Positions 23,291 to 35,700 of a stretch of 64,000 bases of DNA are shown one piece after another. Source of the stretch: Neckera pumila (Eukaryota > Streptophyta > Bryopsida > Hypnales > Neckeraceae); assembly GCA_963969595.1 (NCBI GenBank), contig OZ018414.1:18459660-18523659 (forward strand). The letters are read 5' to 3'. The notes below the pieces were generated by a model. That model was not told the origin of the DNA, ran no database searches, and worked only from the letters and a program-made list of their open reading frames with translations. Made by a program: the position numbers and the translations under genes. Numbering within the stretch: the stretch's first letter is position 1; every line of letters starts with the position of its first letter.

Positions 23291-24479
23291 AGTTTTAAAA
23301 ACCTATCTCCATTTTGTTAGGTTTCATGTTAATTTCTACGCTATTCTCCGATTTTCAAAATTTCAATATATATGGGAAGTATTTAAGAATTTATTTAGGA
23401 AATGTATTCTAAAGGAAAAAGGGAGCAAATATAATTTGCTTACAATGAAAGAAATAGTAAGGATGGAAAAAAACATTTTCTTGAACATTTCTAGTCTTTA
23501 CTTTGCACAATCAATTTAAGTTTGAAGTAAAAATTCAAATTTTTTTTTTTAGTAATTTTAAAAATACAAAATCCAATTTCGTGTGATTAAAAATACAAAA
23601 ATGATTTCAAAACTTTAGGAGATGTTCTAAACAATATACTAATGATATTAATTGTTAAATTTCTAAAAATGATACATTTATCAATTTTTAAATTTTTTGT
23701 AGGATCCGATTTGGTCAAGTTTGGCTTTCTACTCCTTTTGCTTGAAAATGTCTACAAACTTGGGAGAGTTTTAAATTTTTAAATTTTTTAAATAAAAAAA
23801 TAATACATTTGCCTTAGATTCTAAAACCATTTTTTTTGGAGGGCAATAAAGCATTTATTATCTTCTTATAATTTTTTTTCTCTAGAAGAGTTTTTTGCCT
23901 AAAGAGTTGATCATCCAAAATTGTTATAATTTAAAAATCTAATGGTCAGTATTTTCCACAATTAATTCTATGCATACTAGACAAAGTATCCTTCACTTTT
24001 TTACGGTTAAAGATAAAAATTTCAAACACGTCAATTTGCAAAAAAACATTGGAATCGGGCCATTCATTGAAAACCTCCATTGTGAAAATATTGTTAGGCC
24101 TTGAGGGGTTAAAGCCAAAAAATTGAATTTTATCCACAATGAGCTACCTACAATCTCTATATTGCCAAAAAATGCTAGTTGGTCATTTAGAGGTTAATTT
24201 TTTTAATTTCCAACTGGTTAAGTTTTATCTTTCAAAGAATTTATCCAAAAAAATGTATGCCAATTCTTGAACTTGCAAGTGTTCATTACATGTTGAAAAA
24301 ATATGCTGAAAATTTATACTTCAACCTCCAAAAAAATATTTCATATTCATGCTTGAAGGAAATAGTATATACCATTTTATTTTTAATAACTTTATCATTC
24401 ACAAATCGGTGTTTACAAATTTCAGCAGAATTCAAGGGCTGTTTTCACATAATAAATCAAGTTATTTCTTAAAACTTTC

Positions 24480-25420
24480 AACTAAGAAAAGTTGTTAACC
24501 CCTAAAGTTTCATGACTATGTTCTCACCAAAAACGCTCCAAAACTGCCATTTCTAATACAACTACCAAATTTTTGGAAAAAAACAATTTTTCACACATGT
24601 AACCGTAGGATCTTGTAGTATGATATTTTGAAAACATGTGGTAAAAATTTCAGAAAATTCCACCGAGTGGATCATAAGATATAAGCATTCAAAGTCTTGA
24701 AAATCATTTTTTCAATCCTGCGAAAAACCGGGCAGCTGCACTTTGCAAGCTCACTTTCAATGAAAAAATGCCGATAAAGGTGGTGCTTCTTTGAAATCAG
24801 TTTCCTAAAAAAGTTGTCTATATGCTTGAAAATTTTCACATCATTTGGAATTGTACAACATATAGGAAAAAAATAGTAAGTAGAAAGAAGTAGAAATGAT
24901 TCAAAATACTAAATTGTTAAAATTTTAATCATGGAATTTAAAAATACCAATCCCAACGGTTGTAATGTTGTAATAATCAATTTACATCCTAGGATTTTTT
25001 TTTTTCCAAAACAATTGAAAATTGAGTTAAATAAACGACTTAAAATTTTTTTTTAGAGTAGACAATCCATAATTGCCCGCAAACCAAAAACCCTCATAAC
25101 TTTTGACTCATTGATTGAAATGGAATGAATCAAAGCTTTTTAAGTATATACAAATGTAGAGAACCAATTTCAAAAAAAAATTCCGGAAAAAATGATTTTT
25201 TCTGATCTGCCCAAACTGCCCGGTTACGAAAAAAAGCAACATATTAGGTTACAACTTTTGACTCGTATTTCAAAATGTCATGAAACTTGGTACACATGAA
25301 GATATTCCTTGCCCCCACCTTCTATTAAAATTTCAGCCTCAAATATGGATTTCTCTAGTCACACGTACCTGCCCAAAATTTCTATACAACCAAAAAACGC
25401 ATGTTGGTCTTTTAGGGGTT
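24480..25420 (+). repeat. Dispersed repeat R, copy A
   Basis: Shares CATGTAACCGTAGGATCTTG, GTTGCACTT/GCTGCACTT, CATTTGGAATTG, CACAACATATAGGAAAAAAA, TAGTAAGTAGAAA and AATCCCAACGGTTGTAATG in the same order with copy B (39480-40640) and, reversed, copy C (62030-63140). It ends near GGTCTTTTAGGGGTTAAA. No conserved frame is seen. Confidence 0.8.
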
Positions 25421-25430
25421 AAATGAAGGT

Positions 25431-25613
25431 AGATTTCATCTCAAATATCCGTTTGCAAATTGGAGTCTTCAATTAAAAGTTATGGACAAAATTCAGAGAA
25501 GGGTTGGAATGGCCATTTTTCTTTGACACTTTTAAGCACCCTCTCAGATTTTTGTCCATAACTTTTAAGTGAAGACTCCAAATTGCAAACGGATTTTTGG
25601 AGATGAAATCTAC
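25431..25613. repeat. Near-perfect hairpin inside the CACTA element
   Basis: GGTAGATTTCATCTC, ATCCGTTTGCAAATTGGAGT, CTTCAATTAAAAGTTATGGA and CAAAATTCAGAGAAGGG are answered in reverse by CCCTCTCAGATTTTTG, TCCATAACTTTTAAGTGAAG, ACTCCAAATTGCAAACGGAT and GAGATGAAATCTACC. Arms are about 82 bp with a loop under 20 bp. Confidence 0.8.
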
Positions 25614-25770
25614 CTTTATTTGACAATTTTTCTTAGTTTAAAGTTTTGAGAAATATGTTAATTTACTATGTGAAAACGGCCCCTAAAGTTTGCTGACTTT
25701 CCAATGCAAATGAAAAAATAACGTAGAAGTAGTTAAATAGGAACCACACAATTACAAAGACGTGGAAACA

Positions 25771-25875
25771 CATGGGTGGTCCATTGGCTAAGGACATTGG
25801 AGTTCTAACTTCAGGTCTGGGGTTCAAACCCCGTTGGTGGCTTGCCCGTGTGCCAGCTCCCACGTGACATTGAAC
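25771..25875 (+). mobile_element. tRNA-derived SINE-like segment
   Basis: TGGCTAAGGA at 25785 fits a pol III A box, and GGTTCAAACCC at 25821 is an excellent B box. The spacing of about 36 bp is tRNA-like. GGGGTTCAAACCCC can form a T-arm-like stem. No complete cloverleaf or acceptor stem is evident, so a decayed SINE head is more likely than a tRNA gene. Confidence 0.5.
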
Positions 25876-26420
25876 CATTGGTCAGAAATTTATTTTTCCA
25901 TAAAATGTATTAAATTTTTTTTTAAATCGTTGAAAATTAACACTTTTTAGTTGTCAAATCAACACTTTCTAGTTATTTAATCAACACTTTTGTGTTGATG
26001 AACCATACAAAAGTGTTAATTTTCATATCCAAATCAACAATTTTTTGCAATGTCCAAGTCAACACGTCCAAATCAACACAAAAATGAACAAAAAAAATGA
26101 ACATTTTTTTGTCATTTTGGACGCTGAATTTTCTACTAGTGTTAGGAACCATGGCACTGATAGAAAACAATCTCTTTCTCATACACAACTAGCATTGACA
26201 GGCTTTTCCGCAACCAAACATCCTTCATAAATAGAACTATAAGAATGTATTAATGCCAATTTTGTAGATAAAAAAATGACTATTAATAGAATTTGCATGC
26301 TATGGAGAAAGTACTTTGTATTCACATTTTTATATGAAGAAAGAGACAACTAAATATTATGGTCAAGGAGTAGTTCATCTCTAATTTATAAGGTTCATAG
26401 CTTTGTACAAATATAATATA

Positions 26421-26688
26421 GAAGTCGTGAATTCATACCTACGTACCATAATCATACATATTACGTGTATTTTTACGCACTGAATCAGTTCGTAAACAAT
26501 GCCTATCAATAACGTACAATTGTTGTACTAATATCAGTACAGTTTAGATGCATTTTGAATACCACATTTGTATAATTAAAGTACATAAATTGTACACTTT
26601 TAATAAAGATTTTAACGACACTGATTCAATGTGTAAAAATACACGTAATATATACAATTATGGTATGTAGGCATGAATTCACGACTTC
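26421..26688. mobile_element. Foldback MITE with GAAGTCGTGAATTCAT ends
   Basis: The left arm (GAAGTCGTGAATTCATACCT, then ACGTACCATAAT, TATTACGTGTATTTTTACGC) is matched nearly base for base by the right arm in reverse, about 68 bp per arm, ending CATGAATTCACGACTTC. The core between about 26490 and 26615 is not paired. Non-coding. Confidence 0.8.
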
Positions 26689-27599
26689 AGTACAATATCT
26701 GTTGAAAAATCGTCTTCTCTCAAGTTTGAGTTGTTTTAACCCCACAAGGCCCAACAACTTTTTAACTATAGAGGAATTCAATGAATCGTCCCATTTTGAT
26801 ATTTTTTGCACATGGATGTGCTTGAAGTTTTTAATTTTATTTGTACAAAAGTAATGACTACTTTGTCTAGTATAGATGGAATAAATTGTGAAAAATATTG
26901 ACCATTGGATTTTTAGAATATAACAATTTTGAATGATCAACTTTATAGACAAAAAAATGTAGCTTTAGAGGAAGAAAAAAATAAAATAAGACAAATAATG
27001 CTTTCTTATCCCTCCAAAAAAATAATATTAAAATTGAAGGCAAATGTAATATTTTTTAAAATTAAAAAAATTAAATTAAAAAACTTTGTATACGTTTTCA
27101 AACAAAAGGAGTAGAAAGCCAAAACTAACCAAATTGGATCCTACAAAGTTTTAAGAAATTTATGTACGTGTTTATAATTAAATTTAACAACTGATATTAT
27201 TAGCATATAGTTTGCAACATCTTCAAAAAGTTTGGAACCATTCTAGTTATTTTATATTTTTAATGACACCAGATTGAACCTTAAATTATACCAGATTGAA
27301 CCTTAAATCATTCTCTACTTCTTTCTATTTATGATTTCTTTTAAGCATGAATATGAAGTATTTTTTGTTGAAACTTCTATATGTATTTCCAACTTATTTC
27401 TTCACAATATTATGAAGAATTGCAAGTTGTAGGATTTGCATAGTTTGAGTCTAATCATTTGAAAAGAGATGAACAAATGCTTCTTATCTAAATCCAAACA
27501 CCATGATCTTGTAATTAGTAAGGTTTCTTATTCTGAACTTTTAGGAGAATGTATTCTAACAAGTTAACTATAGGATCCTAAAGTTGGATTTTGTAAATA
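26689..27599. other. Intergenic repeat remnants
   Basis: 26730-26945 is a diverged inverted copy of 23880-24130 inside the CACTA element; shared words include GGCCCAACAA/TTGTTAGGCCTT and GACTACTTTGTCTAGTAT. The rest is AT-rich without structure. No gene. Confidence 0.5.
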
Positions 27600-29085
27600 A
27601 ATAAATATAAGTTAAGGTTTTAGCCTTACTTTGGAGGCCAATATTTTGAAGCTGTTTTGGAACTTCAAATGTAAATCAACTTTAAGGTTTAAGAATTTGA
27701 TAGGTATAAAATACTCAACTTCTAGCCAATTATTTACACTTAATCCTTAAGCGCTCTAAAGTTCATATTTTGCATGATGAACAAAGTATTTCAGAGAAAT
27801 ATTTTGTTCAAATACCTTCTCATTTATCTTTTACAACCAATTTGATGAAATTGAAATATCATTTATTATATTTATAAAATATATATAAAACAAAAAATGT
27901 GCAAAAATTTATAATAAGATTTGGGCATTAAAGGATTTATAATGTTATGACAAACTCAAGGAGTGTACTACAAAATGTGTTTATTGATCATGTGTATTCA
28001 AGCCCTATTATATGGGGACTATGTAGGTAGATTTTATAGGTTACTATTATAGTGCTACCTTTACCAAAATTTCTAAATTCTTCTTATTTCATGTACCCTA
28101 TCTTTCATTAACAAAATTTTTTGTAAGTATTATTTATATGTATTTTATATTCATCATATATAAAGAACACAAATATATTTTTTTAATTCCATATACAACA
28201 CTTGATGGTAAAATTTAGCATTGAAAACTACACATGCATAAAATGACATAGGCAACAAGATGAAGAACATTCATAGATTGATTTCAAATACAAACCATAC
28301 AAAAACCAATACCATGTACAAAAACATAAATAAACTAATACATGTATGAGTTTAGGGTCAAAAGGCAACGTGCAAAAAACAATGCATGTATGAACAAATA
28401 CAATACACAACATTTAGAAACCATATTCAAAAACTAAAGGCTGTACTATGAAAGGTTTAGGGTTTATGTTCAAAATTTTAGACCAAAATGTACTTTTATT
28501 ACAATTTGATTCAAATCCTAAAAATTGAACAAAAAACAAACAAAACCGGTAGACTATTGAGTGCATTATTGTCAATGCACAAATATAAAAATAGCAGCTT
28601 ACACAATCCAAAATACGGGGAAGTCTGGACTTGTGTAAGTTGCTATTGCAAAAAAAATAGATAAAACTCAATATTATCATCTATCTTTTATTATTTATAA
28701 ACTTTGAAGATCCCATTATAGTGATGCTCATTTACTTCTAAGCCTTATCTAAAGTTTAGGACCAAGGTAATTATAGTAACCCTTCATTTGATTGTAAGCC
28801 AACAACAAAGAAATGGAAGTGCATTCTTTGAGATGACAAAAACATGTCCTTGTTGAATGACCTCTTTCAAGAAATACACTAGAAAACATAGACCTACTTT
28901 ATTTTTCATTTAACACTTTTCATGATAAAGATACTTTATACAACTGAAGTTCATCTTTGATCTCACATGAAATTCATAGAAGTATCATCATCATTCAAAC
29001 AAAACCAAAAAAATACACTCTCATCTTTCAAGGCGTTTGTCTGGCGTTTGTTAATTGTTTTTCAAGCTTTGCAACCAATTTCATA
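27600..29085 (+). repeat. Diverged direct repeat, copy 2
   Basis: Partner of 20930-22000. The best-conserved part is 28850-29065 (GAAATACACTAGAAAACAT, CATGATAAAGATAC, TCATCTTTCAAGGCGTTTGT, TTTTTCAAGCTTTGCAACC). No gene is recognised in it or in 29086-29791. Confidence 0.6.
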
Positions 29086-29791
29086 CATGTGTCCTTTTGC
29101 AAATTCTTTTCCTGCATCTCACCAAAACATTTGAATAAGTTTTGCAGCTTTGCTACAACAAGTGCAAAAAACATACAATTAACCAAGGTTGGCATAAGGA
29201 AACTACACCTAATGGTGGCCTTTTTCCAAAATTGACCCTTCCAGATTCTTGTCACCCAAAATGTACAAGTCTATTCATGAAAAATTAGGGTGACTTTTAA
29301 ATATTTACTTATTTTCAACACTTAAAAATTATAGTTTATTCTTATGATGTCCAAAAAATGTATGCTAAGAAGATCTTAAATCCCCTTCTGAGACTCTCAA
29401 CAAGATCCAACAAAATTTAGATAATTTAATAATAGAAACCATGATTGAATGCTTATTTGGACAATATTTCATCCAATAACCATAAATTATAGTCCAACAA
29501 ATTACATTTCAAGTTGCATGGTTGTAATCAATCTAGGTAGATCAATGGCACTTATTTTGAAACAGCCAAAGTTGGATGAGCTCATTAATGACTTTTGACC
29601 TCTACACTATTTTTTGTATCTTTTCAACACTTGAATCAATTAAAATACCTTGTAGGAAGTTCATAAGGGGTTGAAATTTGTAGAAATATAGGGTGTGAAC
29701 TTATTTCAGAAGGTCAAAGTAAAAACACAAAAATGTAAACTAGGAGTGGACTTAAAGGATTTCTCTAACATGCTAAAGTTGTCGCAAAGAA

Positions 29792-32700
29792 TCAATCAGC
29801 CTTTCTCACCAAATCAAGATGATGGCTGCATTCTTTTGAAAGCTTCGCATAAGCCGAGCTTGAAGCTGCACACTTCTTATGCAAAATGCAATCCAGGAGC
29901 GAATTTGCAGTTGCGAGACCTGAAAAAAGCAAGATCAAATTGCTTTTTAAGTGTCTGAACATAACAATCCTTGCCATTGATCAAACTAGATTTTCCTGGA
30001 CCTTTGTGATTAAGTTGGGTCTTGACAGTAGTACCATTTGAATAGAATACACCCAGACCTCATCAATATCACCTTCTTTAATGTCACACCTTTTGTTTTC
30101 TCACCAAACTCAAAGAAACAAATGTAACTTACCCAACTCAAAACTTACTTTGTATTCTCACTACCATCACAATTTACAATGTCGCAAGAGGTTGTGCCCA
30201 GATGTCTAGTAAGGATTTCAACAAGTGCAAAGAAGGATACGTTCCAAGCCACCTTCCTGACTCCAACAACTTTAATGTCACTTTTCAGGCAACACTATTG
30301 ACTATTACAATGTTCAAAATTATGTGCATGCTGAACACAAGGGGTCTAGATGATCTAAAGATATGCTTGCACTTGGTGTTAAAAAAAAGTGTTGTTACTG
30401 AGGGTCTTAGCTAATGTTCTCACAGAGAAACTTCCCTTGCAATTTAGTTGTTACCTTGCAAGTAGGCTCCATGGACATAGCCATTGTAGAGTTCACTGGT
30501 ATGTTCTCCTGTGAAGTAGAGAGTCTTCACCGGCGCCTGTCCATGATTCACAATTGCACTCATAAGACTCTCAAAACAATGCAATCAGATTTTCTCATAC
30601 AGTCCCGAGTTTGGGTAGCGCCAACCATTTGCATCCACATAACATAATTAATACGAGAACCCTGAATAAAACATTTACTCACAACAGTTTTACAATTTCT
30701 TCTCAAGATGCGCAAACCAAACTGTTATGGAATCAAAAGGAACGAGACCAAATATTTTGCCTTCGTCAGTGACTAAAAATCCATCAAACAAGTTTCTATG
30801 TTGTGGAACCAAATTTTATGACTTTCAAATTTTTTAAATTGTAAACCTAGCTGGAAGGAGAGAATAAAGCCAACAACTAGTTGCACGGTGACTTGGTGAC
30901 CATGTCACATCGACAAAATTAAGCATAAGCTTTAATGGTTCTAAAGATACCTCAACCATTGTTGAAGAATGTTACACCTTGCAACAATCAACCTAGAAAA
31001 CTTAGAATCCTAAAGTACATGGGAATCCTCTTTCAATGAAGATCTAATGAAAAAAATTTAAGTTTATATTAGCAAGCAAGCTCAATTACAAATGGTCAAA
31101 TTCGTCTCGTGGGTCCTTTTTTCTGGTCTACAAATACCGTACCATGTTTCAACGACTGTGACCATTAGCGTGCTAGCGAATTGTTGTTTGTTTTACAAAA
31201 GCATGATTCAAGATTAAGATTCATGATCATTCACCTAAAGTTACTGGATCTCTAGCTGCTCCGCAGATTGCACATGAGTCCTGACCAAACAATTCGATAA
31301 TGGATGCACTTACCTTTGTGAAAACATGGCCAGAGAAAACCAAAAAATGACCCACAAACGGTCGAAATTGTCATGTAAGTCTTCACGTGGGTCCTTTCCT
31401 TAGTCTTCATCCCTGGTCTACGCAAACCATGTTTCGACGAGTTCAAGCTAGTTTGAGTAATAGTCATTGTAATTTTTTAACCAAAGCATGAATTGCAAGA
31501 TTGGGAGTGACCGTATATATGCACCTGCAATTGCAGGAAGATGTCTGAGTCCATGCCGATGGGCCAGTTGGAGAAGGAGCCTTTGAAGAGTCGGTCGGCG
31601 TTCCATCGAGACACGTAAAGGCTGGTTGCGTTGAGGACGTTGCTCCCGAACATGGTGCGCAGCACCGCCATGATCTCCACCAACGTCTCCCCGTCCGACT
31701 GCAGCTCGATCCGCCGAGCCTCCTCGTCAGTTACCGTAACCAGCAGCACGTTCTCACCCGGAAACTCGCTGTCCTTGTGCTGAACCAATCCCAAAGAAAG
31801 CAATTCAGAAAGCAATCCAGAAAGCAATGCACACAAAATTAATCAACGAGTTGTGCACACAATCTAGTGGAGTCCAGGGTTCGGAGAATTCCACTGTGAA
31901 GACTTCCAAATTCTGAATTGGAGAATTCCAGAAATTAAAGAATAGGGGACCTCCCTGCAGTATACACAAGCACCCCGTGGAGGAGGTGATTAACAGGGAC
32001 ATTCTACTGCAGAGGACCCCGATTCTGTCCAAATCGCAGAGTCAATGATCCAGGCATCAATCGAGGAGTAGTGTACACAATCTAGTGGAGTTCAGGCTTT
32101 TGTGGATTCCACTGTGAAGACTTCCAAATTCTGTACTGGAGAATTGAAATATCAATCCACGACTTGTAGTGTACACAAACTAGTCGAGTTTAGACTTTAG
32201 TGGTTTCATCAGTGAGTACCTCGCACGCGGTTATTTTTAGTGGATTCCAATGCAGAGATGGATTCCCTTGCATTGATAAATCCCAATCCACTGGTGATTC
32301 TTTTTTGGAATGTACTATTACTAACAATTGTCATTTGGTGTCGCATGCACTAATGAGGTAAACCAGTGAAGTTCTCTTGTTGATCACTTAAAATACAAAA
32401 TGTGCCACTTCGCGTCCTCACAGTTTCTTTGTCAGTAACAAGTTCAACGCCCGGTTCAATCACATTCTCGTTCAACACGCATAATTCTTCATTCAAGGTC
32501 CGAATCGAAACTGCAATAAAAGCGAAATCAAGTTCCATATTTCAGAAGGGAAAAAGTGTAATGAGAGTCCAGTAGTACCTCCCAAATCGGGAAGTACCCG
32601 CGGCGCTCATCAGCGTACAACCACCACTTCATCCCCGGGTTCGCGTCCCAGAACCGGGAAGGGAATTTCAGGAAGATCTTCATGTACACAGCCATGTTGA

Positions 32701-35700
32701 ACGTGTAGAGCGCTTTCAGCTTCCAAAACTGCAAAGCGAAGCTCTAAATCAGAGAACCCAATACAACATCAATCAAACTCGAGGAATTAACACGAAATGG
32801 CTCCAAATCCGGGGGATTTCGAAACTCACACCATTCGAAGACCATTGCTCTTGGTTTGACAAAATTTGCAACTTTGTGAATCCATTCAGCACGCTATTTT
32901 ATTTTATTTTATTTTATCAGAGTTTCCTTCTACTGTAGTTTGTTTCGAAACTGGGTTCTTCAGAGAAATCGTCAGCTCAAGAATGCAGTTTTCGGGATGC
33001 GATTCTCTCTTGTTTCAATAGATACTTTCGGGATACAATTCTATATTGTTTCTATTTTGTTTACTATAATTGCTTTGGTTGATTGTGAAATGGCAAGATG
33101 AGAACGAACTGCAATAGATTCGACTTGCACAGTACCGGTAGATCAGGAACAAAGTCGATCAGCTGGCTTTGGAGCACACCCAGGCTCACAGACAGCATGG
33201 CGAACTCCGCGGTGTACACCGAACCGTCCTCTGTTGTCACGCGAACGCCCTTTGAGTTGTACTCCACCTTGCGCACAACCTGCACCAATGCACACAACGG
33301 ATCGTATATAAATGATAAGTTCACAAAAAGAATTTGAAGGCAATCACAGGAGATTTCCAAAATGGAAATTGAGCAAATGCCGTTCTGTGTCTATGGAAAT
33401 TGAACAGATGTCCTCTTGTGTTTAAATTCCATTCCTAGCAAATCCCAGTTCGTGTATCCTATTCTATCATTACTGGACACAAGGACGATGAAAAAAGCTC
33501 TTCAAAAATTCCTTGTAATTCCTAAGCTTCATCGACACACAGGAAAAAACCAAAGTGGAAATTGAACAAATGTTCTACTGTGTCTTTGGAAACTGGACAA
33601 ATGGACAAGATGAAGTGATCTCCTAGTGAATCCCAGTGTATCCTATTCTATCATCACTGCACATTGACTATAAAACTCTTCAAAAATTCCACAGATGGAC
33701 ATTTTGGAAATTCTCCTGTGAATTCTAGGTTCAGTCAAAAGTTTCGCCTACCTTGTTCAACTTCAAGCGAGGGTCCGTGATCTTGCCATTCTTGTGTTTG
33801 AGAAACGACTGCGCCACATCATGGACGATGATTTTGTAGCCTCGCGGGTCGTGGACGGAGTTCATATCCTCACCATAGTTTGCAAATGTCGGCAGAGGCT
33901 GCGTAGTTTTCAAACTCGTCACTCTCGTTGGTTCTACCATCACAACAGATACCATCTCAAAATTGAAGACAACACAGGTATTTGAAGCCCATAATTAAAA
34001 AGACAACGACTAGAATCCACAATAACAAACACGGCTCCTCATTTCCCCATGAACTAATCTAAACCCTAAAACCGCAATCGAGGGAGAATTCAATCTCAAA
34101 CACAAAAACCTGCGAATTCGAAGTCGTTGATATAGTAATCAATCACCATCTCCACAGGCGTTCTCGGCACTCTGCAAAAACCCAACCCAAACACCGTCAC
34201 TATCATTCACACAAACCTCAAACCCTAAAACCAGCAATCGGATCAAGAAAGCTCCACGAAATCCCAACATACCGATTATACAGGCGCTGAGCGGTGAGCA
34301 CATTGATATCCGTCTCACTAGTGTTTATCAAAGAAGTGCCCAAGCTCTCGGTGAATGCATACAGATCGTCAATGAGAGTTGTTGTCGCCTCACAAACCTC
34401 CAGCGGGACCTTACCACTGGAACACAACACAAAGATTGGAATTGTGAGTCAGAAATGGAATTTGAATTTGAATTTTTTTATGGAGTGTTACGAAATGAAA
34501 GCGTACTTGGTATCGTAGATGTTGTTAGTGGCGTTGTCGAAAATGGACAAGGAGTTGATGAGCTTGAGTTTCTTGGCGATGGGGATGAGGGGGTTGAGCT
34601 CGGGACCTCCCACGCCTTCGATCCAGTTGGCTCCTTTCTCGATGGTGATGCCGTTGAAGTTGTGTGTCATCACGCGTCCGCCGATTTCGTCTCTGGCTTC
34701 GAGGATTATCAGGTCGGTGACGCCCTTCTCCGCCAGTCGCTGCCCCGCTTTCATACCTGCATCGTCAAGGATCATTAAAGTCTCCTTCCAGAGGAGAGCA
34801 GAGCAAGAGCTTTCGGTATTCTTCATTTCGCTACATTCTTCAAAACCTGTATAGTACCGTATGAGCTTCTCTAAATCAACATTTTAGCGAGAGTATTCTG
34901 CAATTTGGCACATTACTGAGATATGTTTTGACAAGAACTCGCTAGAAGTGCTGCTTTTCATGTGATTCAACTATTTTATTTGTTCGAAAACCGAGAAAAT
35001 TAGCATTATTTACAGAAGTTTTGCGGTGGAGTGCCAAATTCGTTTATTGGATACTGGTTGTGATAGCAACGACCACTCTCCTTCCAGGGAAGTGGAAACT
35101 AAGAGATGTCGGTATTCTTCATTTCGCTACATTCTTTAAACCTCTGTAGTGTGACCTTCCCTAAAACAACAATTTAGCGCGAGTATCCTGCAATTTGCCA
35201 CAATATTGATATATGTTTTTACAAATTCATTGTTGATTCATACTAGCTGAGATAGCAACGATCATCTCTCCTTCTGGACAGCAAAGTGCAACCCAAGAGC
35301 TTTCAGTACTCTTGAATCCTCTTTGTTTTGCCTTTCAAAACATTTGAAATCATCCTGCTCATATGTCACTCTATTGATATAAATATTGGCACTAACTCAT
35401 TACAAGTGCTGAATTTCATGAGTTGCAACGCTGTAAAACCCAAGAAATCACCAAGTATAAGGAATCATGTCAAAATTCATTCGTTATATCCAAGCTACGA
35501 TTTCCTTGACTGTCCCACGCATATCACACTTTCAAACTATGTCGTAGTGAAAAAGCAGGACCCCCCGAAGCATTGAGGTTTGAGTTGAGGTTGGAATAAA
35601 CGAAAAAAACACTGATTTTTCCAAAAAAAAGAAATTTTCTGAGAAACATATTCGCAGCAGGTCCTTTAAAACATTCAAAATATGATCATTCAGAACTGCA

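Larger units (their letters stand above)
22473..26141. mobile_element. Non-autonomous CACTA-type transposon (3.67 kb)
   Basis: The left end CACTAGTAGAAAATGACGTCC and the right end read inward (CACTAGTAGAAAATTCAGCG...TCC) are inverted repeats, and TTA flanks both sides (22470-22472, 26142-26144). Subterminal regions repeat a short TTGATTTGG/CCAAATCAA word in both directions, as CACTA elements often do. No transposase-like frame is visible, so the copy is non-autonomous. Its interior holds two long hairpins (22917-23290 and 25431-25613), one copy of a roughly 1-kb dispersed repeat (24480-25420) and a tRNA-related segment (25771-25875). Confidence 0.88.

Noticed and set aside
26626..26952. A 108-residue minus-strand frame
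   Set aside because: It spans the end of a foldback element and a repeat also present at 23880-24130 in altered form; no conserved protein pattern.
34294..34854. Plus-strand frames of about 110 residues opposite polyamine oxidase exons 2 and 3
   Set aside because: They are antisense shadows of real exons that carry the FAD-binding motifs on the minus strand.
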